From Alphaproteobacteria bacterium (GTDB lineage Bacteria > Pseudomonadota > Alphaproteobacteria > Puniceispirillales > Puniceispirillaceae), in contig JADHLK010000040.1 in the NCBI GenBank assembly GCA_016780695.1, forward strand, positions 1 to 10,788: a stretch of 10,788 nt of DNA, in the 5' to 3' direction. A program made the translations under genes and the position numbers. The notes beneath the pieces are model-generated. The model had not been told where the DNA came from. It made no database searches and worked only from the letters and a program-made list of their open reading frames with translations. This document shows positions 1 through 7,135 of this stretch, in pieces (within the stretch, counting starts at the first letter, position 1; the number at the start of each line of letters is the position of its first letter).

Positions 1-1021
1 TTCTTCCTTGCTGCAATCTTGCGGCACCAGAGGGCGCGCCCCCTATAAAGGGGTTCTCACACACGGTTTTGTGCTGGATGAGCAAGGGCGCAAAATGTCC
101 AAATCGCTGGGCAATGTGATCGCCCCGCAAAAGATCATTGATGAGAATGGGGCCGATATTCTGCGCCTTTGGGTGGTGAGCTCGGATTATTATGATGATT
201 TGCGGATCGGGCCGGAGATTCTGCAACGCCAGACGGATCATTATCGCCGGATTCGCAATACATTGCGCTATTTGCTGGGCGCGCTGGATGGCTATGATAA
301 GGGGCAGGAAAAAATCTACCCGTCCGCCATGCCGGAGCTGGAAAAATGGCTGCTGGCCCGGCTGGCCGCGCTGGATACAGAGATTCGTGAAAAGACACAA
401 GCCTATGATTTTCATGGCATTTTCACAAGCCTGCATGATTTCTGCAATGCAGATTTATCGGCCTTTTATTTTGATGTGCGCAAAGATCGGCTTTATTGCG
501 ACAACCCGGCTGATCCGGCCCGCATGGCTACCCGTCAGGTGATGGATGAGATTTTCAAATGCCTGTGCAGCTGGATTGCGCCTATCCTGTGCTTTACCGC
601 GGATGAGGCTTGGCTGGCCTATACCGGCGATGGTGAGGATTCCATTCATCTGCGAGAATATTATCAGCTGCCGTCAGATTGGCAGGATGCCGGCCTGCTA
701 GCCAAATGGGAGCAAATCCGTGCTTTGCGCGGCACTGTAATGGCAGCATTGGAAGAGGCGCGCAATGACGGGCTGATCGGCGGCTCGCTACAGGCTGAGG
801 TGCAGCTGGAACTGCAAGCGGCCACTGGGGATCTGTTGGCTGGCCAGGATTTGCCTGCCCTGTTTATCACCTCGTCTGTGCAGGTGAAAAAAGCAGCTGT
901 GCAAAAGATCACCGTGAGCCGGGCGAGCGGCGGCAAATGCGCCAGATGCTGGAAAACCGACCCGGTTGTTACCTCAGAGGAGGGGATTTGCCAGCGCTGT
1001 GATGAGGTGGTCAATCAGTGA
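1..1021 (+). CDS. ileS: isoleucyl-tRNA synthetase, C-terminal part (5' end outside window)
   Basis: This class I aminoacyl-tRNA synthetase charges tRNA-Ile in the cytoplasm. About 339 residues are visible, roughly the last third of a protein usually about 930 residues long. Reading frame 2 is open from the first base; the first codons read SSLLQS and continue into RGRAPYKGVLTHGF, which matches the region just before the KMSKS loop. KMSKS itself lies at 92-106 and is followed by the LGN typical of IleRS. The middle is the helical anticodon-binding domain. The end carries a zinc-finger pattern, CARC followed by CQRC, as in bacterial-type IleRS with a C-terminal zinc site. The TGA stop at 1019-1021 overlaps the GTG start of lspA, so the two are probably translationally coupled. 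Family assignment is secure. The catalytic Rossmann core and the editing domain lie upstream of the window. Confidence 0.97.
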   Translation, partial: SSLLQSCGTRGRAPYKGVLTHGFVLDEQGRKMSKSLGNVIAPQKIIDENGADILRLWVVSSDYYDDLRIGPEILQRQTDHYRRIRNTLRYLLGALDGYDKGQEKIYPSAMPELEKWLLARLAALDTEIREKTQAYDFHGIFTSLHDFCNADLSAFYFDVRKDRLYCDNPADPARMATRQVMDEIFKCLCSWIAPILCFTADEAWLAYTGDGEDSIHLREYYQLPSDWQDAGLLAKWEQIRALRGTVMAALEEARNDGLIGGSLQAEVQLELQAATGDLLAGQDLPALFITSSVQVKKAAVQKITVSRASGGKCARCWKTDPVVTSEEGICQRCDEVVNQ

Positions 1022-1530
1022 GCTGGAACGCCTCCACCAAACGCTTTTTGAGCATCGCAGGCGTGGTTCTGCTGGTGGATATCGTGACCAAGCAATGGAT
1101 ATTGGCGCTGATTTTTGAGCCGCCCCGCATCCTTGAGGTAACGCCCTTTTTCAATCTGGCGCCAGTGTGGAATCCGGGCGTCAGTTTTGGCGTGCTGGCG
1201 GGCAATCCGCTGCTGGTCAAGATAGCGGTGCCGCTTTTGGCGCTGGCGGTTATCTGGTGGCTGTGGCGCCAGCTGCCCAGCCTTGGCCGTTGGCAACAGC
1301 TGGCCGCCGGGCTGATCTCAGGCGGGGCGATTGGCAATGTGATTGACAGGCTGGTCTATGGCCGGGTAGTTGATTTTGTTGATCTGCATCTGGCAGGCTG
1401 GCATTGGCCAGCTTTTAATGTGGCAGACAGCGCGTTGTCTATCGGGGTGGTTCTGTGGTTATATGAGATGATAGCCGGATCGAAAAACCCGCCGCCAGAC
1501 CGGGACGGCGAAACCGGGGAAATAAGCTGA
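1018..1530 (+). CDS. lspA: lipoprotein signal peptidase (signal peptidase II)
   Basis: This inner-membrane aspartyl protease cleaves the signal peptide of diacylglyceryl-modified prolipoproteins just before the lipid-bearing cysteine. The protein has 170 residues, a normal family length. Visible family motifs are D21 in the first membrane segment (LLVDIVTKQW), NPGVSFG at 52-58, GAIGNVIDR at 103-111, VVDF at 117-120 and FNVADSA at 133-139. By comparison with known LspA, D119 and D137 are the catalytic aspartates. Hydrophobic stretches near residues 11-31, 65-85, 93-107 and 138-153 fit four membrane helices. The start is GTG at 1018, inside a GTGA overlap with the ileS stop; no other start keeps the first helix and D21. 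The next gene encodes a lipoprotein, a likely substrate. ileS-lspA adjacency is common in bacteria. Confidence 0.97.
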   Translation: MSWNASTKRFLSIAGVVLLVDIVTKQWILALIFEPPRILEVTPFFNLAPVWNPGVSFGVLAGNPLLVKIAVPLLALAVIWWLWRQLPSLGRWQQLAAGLISGGAIGNVIDRLVYGRVVDFVDLHLAGWHWPAFNVADSALSIGVVLWLYEMIAGSKNPPPDRDGETGEIS

Positions 1531-1550
1531 ACAGGGCAAAGCCGATGAAC

Positions 1551-1555
1551 AGGAG
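1551..1555 (+). promoter_or_regulatory. Shine-Dalgarno site fixing the start of the DUF3035 lipoprotein gene
   Basis: AGGAG lies seven bases before the ATG at 1563. It supports that start over the in-frame ATG at 1545, which would add six residues and place the SD inside the gene. Confidence 0.7.
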
Positions 1556-1562
1556 AGTGGGT

Positions 1563-2081
1563 ATGCAGCATAAACAGGTCGCGATTCTGATAGGTCTGGC
1601 AGCAGCCTTGCTATCCGGCTGTTCTGATTTTCGTCAGGCTATCGGCTCGGAAAAATCGGCGCCAGATGAATTTCAGGTGGTGGTACGCCCGCCGCTCTCT
1701 TTGCCGCCTGATTTCAAGCTGCGGCCCAATGCAGAAAATCTACAGACGGCTGCCAGCACCGCCCCGGAGGCGCGCAATCTGGCCCGTAGCCTCTTGGAGC
1801 AACGCAATACCAGCCTGACCGGCTATGCGGATTTGTTCCAGCTATCTGCTATTGAGCCGGATATTCGCCGCAAGGTGGATGAGGAAACTGCCGGTATCCG
1901 GTTTGAGCGCCGCCTGCCCTTGCAGATTATTTTTGGCGGCCTGCCGGATGTTGGCCCGGTGCTGGATCAGATGGCAGAGGATCGCCGCCTGCGCACCAAC
2001 AGATTGCAGAAAAGAGCACTCAATGAGGGGGCAACCCCGGCGATTGACGGGGTATTGGGCGATCCGGTGAAGGTTCGTTGA
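1563..2081 (+). CDS. DUF3035 outer-membrane lipoprotein, probable BAM complex subunit BamF
   Basis: This is a small lipoprotein of 172 residues. The N-terminus has a positively charged start, a hydrophobic stretch at about 6-17 and a lipobox LLSGC with the lipidated cysteine at C20. Serine follows at +2, so by the E. coli rule it is expected to go to the outer membrane. The mature part contains PDEFQVVVRPPLSLPPDFKLR (about 34-54), the proline-rich signature I associate with alphaproteobacterial DUF3035 proteins. These have been described as BamF, an accessory subunit of the beta-barrel assembly machinery related to the N-terminal part of BamC. That link is from memory of the family and is not proven here. 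The rest is polar and helical with no recognised catalytic motif. It sits 32 bases after lspA and 10 bases before mutL, within the same operon. Confidence 0.85.
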   Translation: MQHKQVAILIGLAAALLSGCSDFRQAIGSEKSAPDEFQVVVRPPLSLPPDFKLRPNAENLQTAASTAPEARNLARSLLEQRNTSLTGYADLFQLSAIEPDIRRKVDEETAGIRFERRLPLQIIFGGLPDVGPVLDQMAEDRRLRTNRLQKRALNEGATPAIDGVLGDPVKVR

Positions 2082-2091
2082 GGGGTGGCAG

Positions 2092-3912
2092 ATGGCTGAA
2101 ATCCGCCTGCTTCCAGACCATCTGATCAATCAAATCGCAGCCGGGGAGGTGATTGAACGCCCGGCCTCTGCTTTGAAGGAACTGGCGGAGAATGCGCTGG
2201 ATGCCGGGGCTCGACAGATCAGCATCACAACCGAGCGCGGCGGGCTGGACCGGATTATTCTGGCGGATGATGGCAGCGGCATGGATCGCAAGGCGCTGGA
2301 ACTCTGTGTCCAGCGGCACGCTACCTCAAAGCTGGCAGATGCCAATCTTTTTGATATTCATTCCTTTGGCTTTCGCGGGGAGGCCCTGCCTTCCATCGGG
2401 GCGGTGGCCAGACTGGAAATCACCTCAGCAACCGAAGCGGCCGGGCATGGCTGGCAGATTGAGGTGGATCAGGGACGGATCAGCCCGCCAAAACCAGCCG
2501 CCTGTGAGCGTGGCACACGGGTGGTGATTTCTGATCTGTTCGGCTCTACCCCAGCGCGGCTGAAATTCATGAAAACAGATCGCACTGAGGCGGGCTGGTC
2601 GCTGGAGGTGATAAAAAAGCTGGCCATGGCCAACCCGCAAACGCGCTTTGAGATGAGTGAGTCCGGCCGCAAGGTGCTGGACCTGCCCGCCCGCAGCGCA
2701 GATGAGCCGGGCAGGCGGGCGCGGCTGGCCGATATTATGGGCCGCAATTTTGCTGCTGAAGCGGTCGCCATAGAGGCCGGGCGAGAGACGATCAGCCTGA
2801 CCGGGCTGGCCGGGTTGCCCACTATGAACCGGCCGACAGCTGCCCATATTCATCTCTTTGTCAATCAGCGTCCGGTGCGTGACCGCCAGCTGATCGGGGC
2901 GGTGCGCGCTGCCTATGGCGATATGCTGATGCGTGGGCGCTATCCGGTGGCGGTGCTGTTTCTGGATTTGCCGCCGGATCAGCTGGATGTCAATGTGCAT
3001 CCGGCCAAGGCTGAGGTTCGTTTCCGGGATGCCGGTTCGGTGCGCGCCTTGCTGGTAGGCGCGCTGTCCTCTGCCCTGCGCGCGGCTGGCCATCAGGCAA
3101 CTTTGGAAGGGGGCAGCGCGGCACTGGCGCGGCTGGCGAGCGCCGGGCGGAGCCAAGGATCAGGCTCAGCTGTCTGGCCAACCATGCCACCGCACCGGTC
3201 CGGCCAGCTGCAGGAACAGGCTGCCAGCTGGCAGGCCCCGCTGGCCGAAACCGCAGATATGCTGGCTGACAGCCCGCCCGAAGCCCGCGTTCCGGTGCTG
3301 GCTGAGCAGCAGCAGGCAGCCCATCGCCAGACCCGGCTGGGGGCCGCCCGTGCCCAGCTGCATCGCACCTATATCATTGCCGAGACAGAGGCCGGTATCA
3401 CGCTGGTAGATCAGCACGCGGCGCATGAAAGGCTGGTTATGGAGCAGATGAAAAAAGCCCTGGCAGACGGCCAGCCCGCGTCGCAGCTGCTGTTATTGCC
3501 AGAGGTGGTGGAATTGCCGCCAGAGCAGGTCGAGCAGGTCACCTCTATGCTGGAGAATCTGGCTGGGTTTGGGCTGCAAGCAGAGGCTTTTGGCGCGGCG
3601 GCCTTTCTGGTGCGGGAGACACCAGCTATATTGGGTGAGGTGGATGCCGGCCAGCTGCTGCGCGATATTGGCGAGGAGCTGGCTGAGTTGGGCGGCAGTG
3701 CCTCATTGGCTGAGCGCATTGAACGGGTGCTGGCAACAGCGGCCTGTCATAGCTCGGTGCGGGCCGGGCGACAGCTGAATGCTGAGGAAATGAACCAGCT
3801 GCTGCGGGATATGGAAAACACCCCCGGCTCTGGTCAGTGTAATCATGGACGCCCGACTTATATTCAGCTTTCGCTGGCCGAAATTGAACGATTATTTGGT
3901 CGGCGCGCCTAG
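2092..3912 (+). CDS. mutL: DNA mismatch repair protein MutL, endonuclease type
   Basis: MutL couples mismatch recognition by MutS to strand incision. The protein has 606 residues. The N-terminal GHKL ATPase is complete: NQIAAGEV at 13-20, the base E30 and metal ligand N34 in LKELAEN, DDGSGM at 59-64, ATSK at 77-80 and GFRGEAL at 93-99. VHPAKAEVRF closes the transducer domain. A low-complexity Ala/Gln/Pro linker runs from about 340 to 420. The C-terminal domain carries the metal-site motif DQHA-x2-E-x4-E at 440-451, ACHSSVRAG at 551-559 and CNHGRPT at 583-589, as in MutL proteins that nick DNA themselves in bacteria without MutH. QLLLLP at 465-470 fits the Q-x-x-L-x-P beta-clamp-binding pattern of MutL. 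AGGGG at 2081-2085 precedes the ATG. The TAG stop is shared head-to-head with that of rsmD. Confidence 0.97.
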   Translation: MAEIRLLPDHLINQIAAGEVIERPASALKELAENALDAGARQISITTERGGLDRIILADDGSGMDRKALELCVQRHATSKLADANLFDIHSFGFRGEALPSIGAVARLEITSATEAAGHGWQIEVDQGRISPPKPAACERGTRVVISDLFGSTPARLKFMKTDRTEAGWSLEVIKKLAMANPQTRFEMSESGRKVLDLPARSADEPGRRARLADIMGRNFAAEAVAIEAGRETISLTGLAGLPTMNRPTAAHIHLFVNQRPVRDRQLIGAVRAAYGDMLMRGRYPVAVLFLDLPPDQLDVNVHPAKAEVRFRDAGSVRALLVGALSSALRAAGHQATLEGGSAALARLASAGRSQGSGSAVWPTMPPHRSGQLQEQAASWQAPLAETADMLADSPPEARVPVLAEQQQAAHRQTRLGAARAQLHRTYIIAETEAGITLVDQHAAHERLVMEQMKKALADGQPASQLLLLPEVVELPPEQVEQVTSMLENLAGFGLQAEAFGAAAFLVRETPAILGEVDAGQLLRDIGEELAELGGSASLAERIERVLATAACHSSVRAGRQLNAEEMNQLLRDMENTPGSGQCNHGRPTYIQLSLAEIERLFGRRA

Positions 3913-4469
3913 CCGGTCAGGCTGAGGATATGCAGCGCGGCAACACCGTAGAGGCGGCGTTCTTCCAGCTGAAAACCGGCAGGCAAAGCCAGCTCTTCGC
4001 TCTTGCGCGTCTCGGCCAGAACAAGGCTGGCCTCAGAGAGCGCCCCGGCCTGCCAGGCGGCGGCCAGCCCGGCCTCCGTCAGCCCGTGATCATAAGGCGC
4101 ATCCATTAGCATAATATCGACAGGCGGGCCTCTCCAGGGCGGCAATTTTTCAGCTGCCCCGGCTATGACCCGGCAGTGATCAGCAAAGTCCAGCCGCTCA
4201 ATATTGCGCCGCAGGACGGCCAGCGCGGCCATATCCTGTTCAACAAAAATCGCCATCCCAGCCCCGCGGGAGAGGGCCTCCAGCCCCAGCGCGCCGGTCC
4301 CGGCAAACATATCCAGCACCACCGCCCCTTCCAGCCGGACAGCATAGCGCCCGCCTGCCAGAATGTTGAACAGGGCGGCTCTGGTGCGCTGGGCAGTTGG
4401 CCTGACAGAGTTGCCGGCCAGCGGGCTAAGTTTTCTGCCGCGGCGGCTTCCGGCGATGATTTGCTGCAT
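3909..4469 (-). CDS. rsmD: 16S rRNA (guanine(966)-N(2))-methyltransferase
   Basis: RsmD uses S-adenosylmethionine to methylate G966 of 16S rRNA in the 30S subunit. From the ATG at 4469 the protein has 186 residues, close to the usual size (E. coli about 198). MQQIIAGSRRGRKL at the N-terminus is the classic RsmD opening and chooses this start over longer in-frame starts up to 4541. RPTAQRTRAALFNIL at 23-37 and the SAM-binding motif VLDMFAGTGALGLEALSRGA at 51-70 are typical, and FVEQD at 75-79 would bind the ribose. The catalytic motif, normally D/N-P-P-Y, reads DAPY at 123-126. It overlaps the 3' end of rluB by 44 bases in another frame and is presumably cotranscribed with it. Its TAG stop lies in the same CTAG as the mutL stop. 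Confidence 0.95.
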   Translation of the reverse strand: MQQIIAGSRRGRKLSPLAGNSVRPTAQRTRAALFNILAGGRYAVRLEGAVVLDMFAGTGALGLEALSRGAGMAIFVEQDMAALAVLRRNIERLDFADHCRVIAGAAEKLPPWRGPPVDIMLMDAPYDHGLTEAGLAAAWQAGALSEASLVLAETRKSEELALPAGFQLEERRLYGVAALHILSLTG

Positions 4470-5325
4470 TTTTTCCAGCCCTTTTTGGCCCGGCATTCCT
4501 GTTGCGGTTTTGACCCGGCGCATCCTGCCGGGGCTTGGCAAGCCGCAGCCGCGGCCCGATGTTCTTGCGGATGGGGCGGCCCAGACCCAGCTGATCCATT
4601 AAGCTGGCAGTCGGCACTTCGGCGACGGCCCCGGCTTCCAGCTTGCCCAGCATGAACGGCCCGTAGGAGAGCCGGATAAGGCGGCTGACTGGCCAGCCCA
4701 GATGTTCCATCACCTTGCGGACTTCCCGATTTTTCCCCTCTCTTATTGAGATGGTCAGCCAGGCATTGCTGTTCATCTGGCTGTCAAGGCGCGCCAGCAG
4801 GCTGTCATAGCGAAACCCGTCAATTTCGATGCCGTCCTGCAACGCTTCCAGCCTGGCTTCTTCTATCCGCCCATGCACCCGCACCCGGTATTTACGCAAC
4901 CAGCCGGTTTGTGGCAGCTCCAGATGGCGGGCCAGCGCGCCGTCATTGGTCAGCAATAACAGCCCTTCGGAATCCATATCCAGACGACCCACCGAAACCA
5001 GCCGCGGCAGATTATCAGGCAGCGTATCATAAATGGTCTGGCGGCCCTTTTCATCCTGATTGGAGACAACCAGACCGCGCGGCTTGTAATAGCGCCACAG
5101 GCGGGTCGGCTCACTGCCGCCCAGCTTTTTGCCATCCACCAGAATCCTGTCCAGCGGGCCAACGGTAAAGGCCGGGCTGTCCAATAACGCGCCATTGACC
5201 GAGACCCGCCCGGCCAGAATCCAGGCTTCTGCCTCGCGGCGGGAACACAGGCCGGATCGGGCCATACGCTTGGCGATCCGTTCCTTTTCAGGAGTAGCAG
5301 CAAAATGAAAACCGGATTTTTCCAT
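4426..5325 (-). CDS. rluB: RsuA/RluB-family 23S rRNA pseudouridine synthase
   Basis: This enzyme converts a uridine in rRNA to pseudouridine; RluB acts at position 2605 of 23S rRNA in E. coli. From the ATG at 5325 it has 299 residues. An S4 RNA-binding domain covers about 14-65 (RIAKRMARSGLCSRREAEAWI). The catalytic domain has YYKPRGLVVS at 79-88, GRLDMDSEGLLLLTNDG at 113-129 with catalytic D116, KYRVRV at 145-150 and EGKNREVRKV at 196-205. After about 250 comes a disordered tail rich in Arg, Lys and Pro, common in alphaproteobacterial members and probably RNA-binding. The RluB assignment rather than RluE, RluF or RsuA rests on overall resemblance and the S4 domain, so the exact target is less certain than the family. 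A GTG at 5343 would add six residues. rsmD follows in an overlapping arrangement. Confidence 0.9.
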   Translation of the reverse strand: MEKSGFHFAATPEKERIAKRMARSGLCSRREAEAWILAGRVSVNGALLDSPAFTVGPLDRILVDGKKLGGSEPTRLWRYYKPRGLVVSNQDEKGRQTIYDTLPDNLPRLVSVGRLDMDSEGLLLLTNDGALARHLELPQTGWLRKYRVRVHGRIEEARLEALQDGIEIDGFRYDSLLARLDSQMNSNAWLTISIREGKNREVRKVMEHLGWPVSRLIRLSYGPFMLGKLEAGAVAEVPTASLMDQLGLGRPIRKNIGPRLRLAKPRQDAPGQNRNRNAGPKRAGKNAANHRRKPPRQKT

Positions 5326-5410
5326 GCACCTTACTTCTCGCACAAAGATTGGGCCTTGGCAAACCTGCTACAATCAGGCTAGTGCTTGGTCTATGACAGG
5401 CGAGGACCCA
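5326..5410. promoter_or_regulatory. divergent promoter region between rluB and tadA
   Basis: This 85-base non-coding gap separates the divergent rluB-rsmD and tadA transcripts and must hold promoters for both. TACAAT at 5369-5374 resembles a -10 box facing tadA, but the matching -35 position is poor; TTGGCA at 5356-5361 is too close to pair with it. For rluB I see no convincing promoter hexamers. The function is inferred from gene orientation more than from motifs. Confidence 0.4.
5398..5405 (+). promoter_or_regulatory. Shine-Dalgarno-like site for tadA
   Basis: AGGCGAGG lies five bases before the ATG at 5411, favouring that start. The alternative ATG at 5393 has only a weak purine stretch before it. 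Confidence 0.5.
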
Positions 5411-5845
5411 ATGCAAGCAGCCCTTGCGGCGGCCAGACAGGCGGCCGGGCGGGGTGAGGTGCCAGTCGGGGCGGTGATTACCGGCCCGGACGGCGCGCTT
5501 CTGGCTGTTACGGGAAACGAGACCGAAGCCCGCCAGGACAGCACCGCGCACGCCGAATTACTGGTCATCGCCGCAGCGCAGGCGCGCCGCGGTTCAAAAT
5601 ATCTTGAAGACTGTGATCTCTGGGTTACGCTGGAGCCTTGCGCCATGTGTGCCGGGGCGATTGCGCTGGCCCGTATCAGGCGGCTTTATTTCGGTGCGGC
5701 AGACCAAAAAGGTGGGGCGGTTGAACATGGCCCACGCCTGTTCAGCCAGCCCACCATCCATCATCGCCCGGAAATCTATGGCGGCCTGTCAGAGGCAGAA
5801 GCCAGCCAGCTATTGCAGGATTTTTTTGCCGCAAGGCGGGGCTAG
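5411..5845 (+). CDS. tadA: tRNA-specific adenosine deaminase (A34 to inosine)
   Basis: TadA deaminates adenosine 34 in the anticodon of tRNA-Arg(ACG) to inosine, letting one tRNA read three arginine codons. From the ATG at 5411 the protein has 144 residues; the ATG at 5393 would give 150. The zinc-dependent cytidine/deoxycytidylate deaminase fold is clear: REVPVGAV-like GRGEVPVGAV at 13-22, TAHAE at 45-49 with ligand H47 and proton shuttle E49, and TLEPCAMCAGAI at 73-84 with zinc ligands C77 and C80. The C-terminal helix LLQDFFAARR matches the LLxDFF ending of TadA, which separates it from free-nucleoside deaminases such as guanine deaminase. It is a single gene, divergent from rluB and convergent with purD. 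Its placement beside rRNA-modifying genes is a frequent alphaproteobacterial neighbourhood. Confidence 0.94.
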   Translation: MQAALAAARQAAGRGEVPVGAVITGPDGALLAVTGNETEARQDSTAHAELLVIAAAQARRGSKYLEDCDLWVTLEPCAMCAGAIALARIRRLYFGAADQKGGAVEHGPRLFSQPTIHHRPEIYGGLSEAEASQLLQDFFAARRG

Positions 5846-5870
5846 GCACCCGCCCTCTCACAGGGCAGCC
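5845..5870. terminator. weak hairpin between convergent tadA and purD
   Basis: GCCCT (5852-5856) and AGGGC (5862-5866) form a five-pair stem with a five-base loop in the 27-base gap between the two stop codons. GGC (5845-5847) and GCC (5868-5870) could extend it across an internal loop. Neither strand has a T run after the stem, so it is not a standard intrinsic terminator. It may act in both directions or be chance in GC-rich DNA. Confidence 0.3.
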
Positions 5871-5872
5871 GG

Positions 5873-7135
5873 TTATCGGGTAGCGGCAATATCGCGGCGA
5901 CAAAACCCCTCTGGCCAGTCAATCATAGCTACCCCCTGATAGGCCCGCGCCCGCGCTGACTGGCTGTCCGGGCCCAGCCCGGTGATAGCCAGCACCCGGC
6001 CACCTGCTGCTGTTACCCGGCCCGCCTCATCCAGACTGGTTCCAGCATGATAGGCCAGAATATCCGGCTGGCCCTCCAGCGCGTCCAGCCCTTTTATCTG
6101 GCTGCCGGTCTGATAGCTGCCCGGATAGCCGCTGCTGGCCAGCACAACGGTCACCGCGTGATCCGGCGACCAGCGCATATCAAAATGGCTGAGCCCTCCT
6201 TCTGTCTGGGTCAGCATGGCAGCAAGCAGATCAGATTTCAGCCGCGGCAAAATCACCTGTGCTTCAGGATCACCAAAGCGGCAATTAAACTCAATCACTT
6301 TTGGCCCGTCTTCGGTCAGCATCAGCCCGGCATAAAGAATGCCGGTATAGGGCGTGCCTTCTTCTGCCATGGCCCGCGCAACAGGCTGGATGATGCGGTC
6401 CATAATCTGCCCCCGCAGCGCCTCTGTCTCATGCGGTGAGGGGCTGACCGCGCCCATGCCGCCAGTATTGGGGCCCTGATCATTATCAAAGGCCCTTTTG
6501 TGATCACGCGCTGAGGCCATCCAGACCGCTTCTGGCCCGTCAAGCAACGCAAAGGCCGAGATTTCCGGCCCGCTGATCCGCTCCTCTATCAGGATACGGC
6601 GGCTGGCCGCGCCAAATTGGCCATCCAGCATGGATTGAATAGCCTGTTCTGCCATTGCCCAGTCATCACAGACAACCACCCCCTTGCCAGCAGCAAGCCC
6701 GTCTGCCTTGACCACGCAATAGCCGTTCAGGCTGTGGGCAAAACGGATCGCAGCTGCTGGCTCATCAAACGCGGCAAAAGCCGGTTGCGGGATAGCGTGG
6801 CGGGCGCAAAAATCACGCGCAAATTCCTTGGATCCTTCCAGCCGGGCGGCTGCTGCGCGTGGGCCAAAGGCCGCTATCCCCAGACTGTCCAGCCGGTCTG
6901 CCAGCCCGTTCACCAGCGGCAATTCCGGCCCGATAACCACCAGGTCCACCTGTTCTTTTTCAGCCAGCGCACAAAGCTGGTCGGTATCCTCAGCCGCCAC
7001 CGCCACCAATCGGCCCAGCCTGCCCAGAGCCGGGCTGCCCGGGGCGATAAGCAATTCCTGTAACAGCGGTGATCCGCTTAATGCGAGGGCCAGCGCGTGT
7101 TCGCGCCCGCCACTGCCAACCAACAAAACCTTCAT
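5873..7135 (-). CDS. purD: phosphoribosylamine--glycine ligase (GAR synthetase)
   Basis: PurD catalyses the second step of de novo purine synthesis, joining glycine to 5-phosphoribosylamine with ATP. The protein has 420 residues, close to the usual 420-430, and appears intact. Motifs run in the expected order: MKVLLVGSGGREHAL at the N-terminus, VVIGPELPLVNGLAD at 66-80, FGPRAAAARLEGSKEFA at 90-106, the ATP-grasp stretch VVKADGLAAGKGVVV at 141-155, EERISGPEISAFAL at 184-197, DHKRAFDNDQGPNTGGMGA at 211-229, and the metal-binding EFNCRFGDPEAQ at 282-293. The ATG at 7135 begins the conserved MKVLLVGSGG; the ribosome-binding site is weak, with GGGG about 13 bases upstream. It is transcribed alone and divergently from xseA, with no other purine gene nearby. 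Confidence 0.97.
   Translation of the reverse strand: MKVLLVGSGGREHALALALSGSPLLQELLIAPGSPALGRLGRLVAVAAEDTDQLCALAEKEQVDLVVIGPELPLVNGLADRLDSLGIAAFGPRAAAARLEGSKEFARDFCARHAIPQPAFAAFDEPAAAIRFAHSLNGYCVVKADGLAAGKGVVVCDDWAMAEQAIQSMLDGQFGAASRRILIEERISGPEISAFALLDGPEAVWMASARDHKRAFDNDQGPNTGGMGAVSPSPHETEALRGQIMDRIIQPVARAMAEEGTPYTGILYAGLMLTEDGPKVIEFNCRFGDPEAQVILPRLKSDLLAAMLTQTEGGLSHFDMRWSPDHAVTVVLASSGYPGSYQTGSQIKGLDALEGQPDILAYHAGTSLDEAGRVTAAGGRVLAITGLGPDSQSARARAYQGVAMIDWPEGFCRRDIAATR

Noticed and set aside
1545..1562. Longer start (ATG at 1545) for the DUF3035 lipoprotein
   Set aside because: The strong AGGAG site at 1551-1555 is correctly spaced for the ATG at 1563, and the shorter form gives a standard lipoprotein signal peptide.
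2425..3156. Long open frame of 243 codons on the minus strand within mutL
   Set aside because: It is a shadow of high-GC coding DNA: mutL has all its motifs over the same stretch, and the antisense translation is rich in Arg, Pro, Gln and His with no recognisable domain.
3869..3883. Inverted repeat TTTCG-CTGGC-CGAAA near the mutL end as a terminator
   Set aside because: It lies before the mutL stop, has only five pairs and is followed by no T run on either strand, so it is more likely chance within coding sequence.
3902..3909. GGCGCGCC palindrome at the mutL-rsmD junction as a regulatory or recombination site
   Set aside because: Such palindromes are expected in GC-rich coding DNA. It encodes the last residues of mutL, and nothing nearby suggests an attachment site.
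4176..4655. Plus-strand open frame of 159 codons opposite rsmD and rluB
   Set aside because: It covers the conserved SAM-binding core of rsmD in antisense and its product is low-complexity; it is a compositional shadow.
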